Below, piece after piece: positions 63,001 to 64,000 of a DNA stretch of 64,000 bases; positions within the stretch are counted from its first letter, which is position 1, and every line of letters starts with the position of its first letter. Source of the DNA: Collybiopsis luxurians FD-317 M1 (Eukaryota > Basidiomycota > Agaricomycetes > Agaricales > Omphalotaceae); assembly GCA_000827265.1 (NCBI GenBank), contig KN834820.1, positions 163,024-227,023 on the forward strand, written 5' to 3'. Made by a program: the position numbers and the translations under genes. The notes beneath the pieces are model-generated. The model ran no database searches. It was given only the letters and a program-made list of their open reading frames with translations, and was not told the DNA's origin.

Positions 63001-63035
63001 TCGAGAGTATAGTCTGTTATAGCAATTTTCGGCAT
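60033..63035 (-). CDS. NLR-type receptor: MLKL-like helical N-terminus, NB-ARC, TPR
   Basis: Exons 62814-63035, 62604-62755, 62400-62538 and 60033-62261 join in phase to 913 residues. The first ~160 residues are helical (IALEVAKSTGEMLYNVPYVK, KAMAGIVLQILQIYSEIKEN, LEQSKLKGQLGMLFKRNQQ) and resemble the N-terminal bundle of MLKL-like death effectors used by agaricomycete receptors. The NB-ARC part has GRDMEIKETLEALL, GFGGMGKTTLA (Walker A), PMLLCLDSFE (Walker B), LVITMRG and ELAGIPLAIHLFA (GLPL-like). Then come about seven 40-residue TPR units (LGxLYxRMxRFxDAQEALxKAL). NLRs of this build detect non-self or stress and can trigger cell death in fungi; that role is inferred. All motifs are intact. 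Confidence 0.88.
60045..60690 (-). repeat. 120-bp tandem repeats encoding TPR units
   Basis: About five consecutive 120-bp units encode 40-residue TPRs of high mutual similarity, with phrases such as LGNLYMRM, DAQEALHKAL and YEKIQNRLG recurring. High identity between units suggests recent expansion or gene conversion. Confidence 0.8.
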
Positions 63036-64000
63036 GCTTAAGATATGGATTCAGCGGCGAAATGGGAATACTTTGGACTAGTACGGTTCAGTTATATAGT
63101 TGTGTTGGACATAACACTCACAGGATGGAATCACATTCAACATTAGAGCTGTGTTCAGTGATTGATTAGGTTGGATGAATGAGCACTTAGCGGCTTGGTC
63201 CCATACAAAATACTTTCACATGGGTTCCTTTGTGAAAATTTTGCCTGAGACGGTTAGTCTTGGGAGGCGGAGTCAGGGACAGGGGCCTTTTTCATCGGAA
63301 TGTCGCGTCGCATGCTTTTCTAGACGCTGATGTGCGAATAGTTTCTAGTCTTTTAAGTGGTTTTATGTACCCTGTGATTGGTACCTACTTTTGTGACTCG
63401 ACAGCTTCTGTGACATGCAAATTATAGGTGCATGTGCCCAAAAACTTAATGGTCCTCATACCCATGTTTCTTGCGGTCCGAATGCCGATATCTGGCAAGC
63501 GGGAGAAGGATGAAGTCGAGACTGCAGACAGATTGACATTCGATTTTTCCTGCTAAGGTCCAATAGTAAGGCCATGGGTGTAAAGCCGATGTAAATTTTA
63601 GTACCTAATCTCAGTCTCACAGAAATATGCAAGTTTGGAGTAGTGGTGTTGACGACAAGGAGATTCACAAAATTTTTGAAATCATTTACATTCAATGCTC
63701 TCAGCTAGGTCAAGTGATTTGTTTCAGGCAGCATAAGTATGTCAATAGTGCATCCTTAACAAAAGCAGCACAATACTGCAAAGTCTATCGGGTGTTTAGT
63801 TACAAGTGCTCTTAGAATGACCATTGAAATGGAATACCGAGTTTACAGCTGTTCACAAAACTCTAGCATTGTTTTTGAAAAATGTGCCTTACTGATGGTA
63901 TTTATGTCCAAACAAATGCACCATTCATTGCTCCACTAAGCTCCACAAATGCCGGGACTTGGCCGGGACAACTGTACAATCTCATGGAGCAATGACAGCT
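63036..64000. other. Upstream of the NLR gene, no other gene seen
   Basis: About 960 bp to the window edge. No motif-bearing open frame. It includes the probable NLR promoter region. Confidence 0.4.

Overview
The window looks like nuclear DNA of a basidiomycete fungus, most likely an agaricomycete (mushroom-forming class). Genes are split by many short GT-AG introns of about 45-65 bp with tiny exons. The mix of families fits too: FunK1 kinases, a DUF6534-type membrane protein, F-box/LRR-like proteins of the agaricomycete type, a fungal NB-ARC/TPR receptor and a lineage-specific 'YHPSDVIN' protein family. Most real genes are broken by introns into short open pieces, so I rebuilt gene models by following splice sites and reading phase by hand. 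I saw no rRNA, tRNA or CRISPR. Family names come from motif recognition, not from a search.

Layout. 0-1.3 kb: left-truncated multi-exon gene of uncertain identity (minus). 2.4-12.8 kb: duplicated accessory block with two DUF2235 (Tle1-like alpha/beta hydrolase) paralogues, an intact 16-exon S28 serine carboxypeptidase gene, two orphan copies of that gene's 3' end, and a MITE-like repeat. 12.8-17 kb: gene-poor, with a decayed FunK1 fragment. 17.0-20.0 kb: intact FunK1 kinase. 20.5-26.7 kb (all minus): metallo-beta-lactamase (MBL) gene A, a DUF6534-like membrane protein, and mitochondrial glycine-cleavage T protein (GCV1). 27.4-28.6 kb: MBL gene B (plus). 30.1-34.7 kb (minus): a MAPKKK-like kinase preceded, possibly in one fused gene, by a YHPSDVIN-family gene. 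35.1-44.9 kb (plus): MBL copies C (dead), D (intact) and E (frameshifted) around the housekeeping gene GFA1, which lies between two direct copies of a ~2.85 kb segment. 45.7-47.9 kb: secreted type-B carboxylesterase. 48.1-48.8 kb: small ABM-like (dimeric alpha-beta barrel) gene. 49.3-51.0 kb: F-box gene with an early stop. 51.3-56.7 kb: VPS10/sortilin. 57.1-58.5 kb: F-box protein plus a decayed copy of its 3' half. 60.0-63.0 kb: NLR-type receptor with helical N-terminus, NB-ARC and TPR repeats.

Housekeeping genes (GFA1 for chitin precursor synthesis, GCV1 for glycine catabolism, VPS10 for vacuolar sorting) sit among fast-changing accessory genes. The strongest theme is local segmental duplication followed by decay: S28 3' ends, DUF2235 pair, FunK1, five MBL copies, esterase, F-box. 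The most unusual objects are the MAPKKK-like locus, whose domain order looks permuted and which may be fused to a YHPSDVIN module; the NLR with an MLKL-like N-terminal bundle; and the duplicated YHPSDVIN/MBL segment flanking GFA1.
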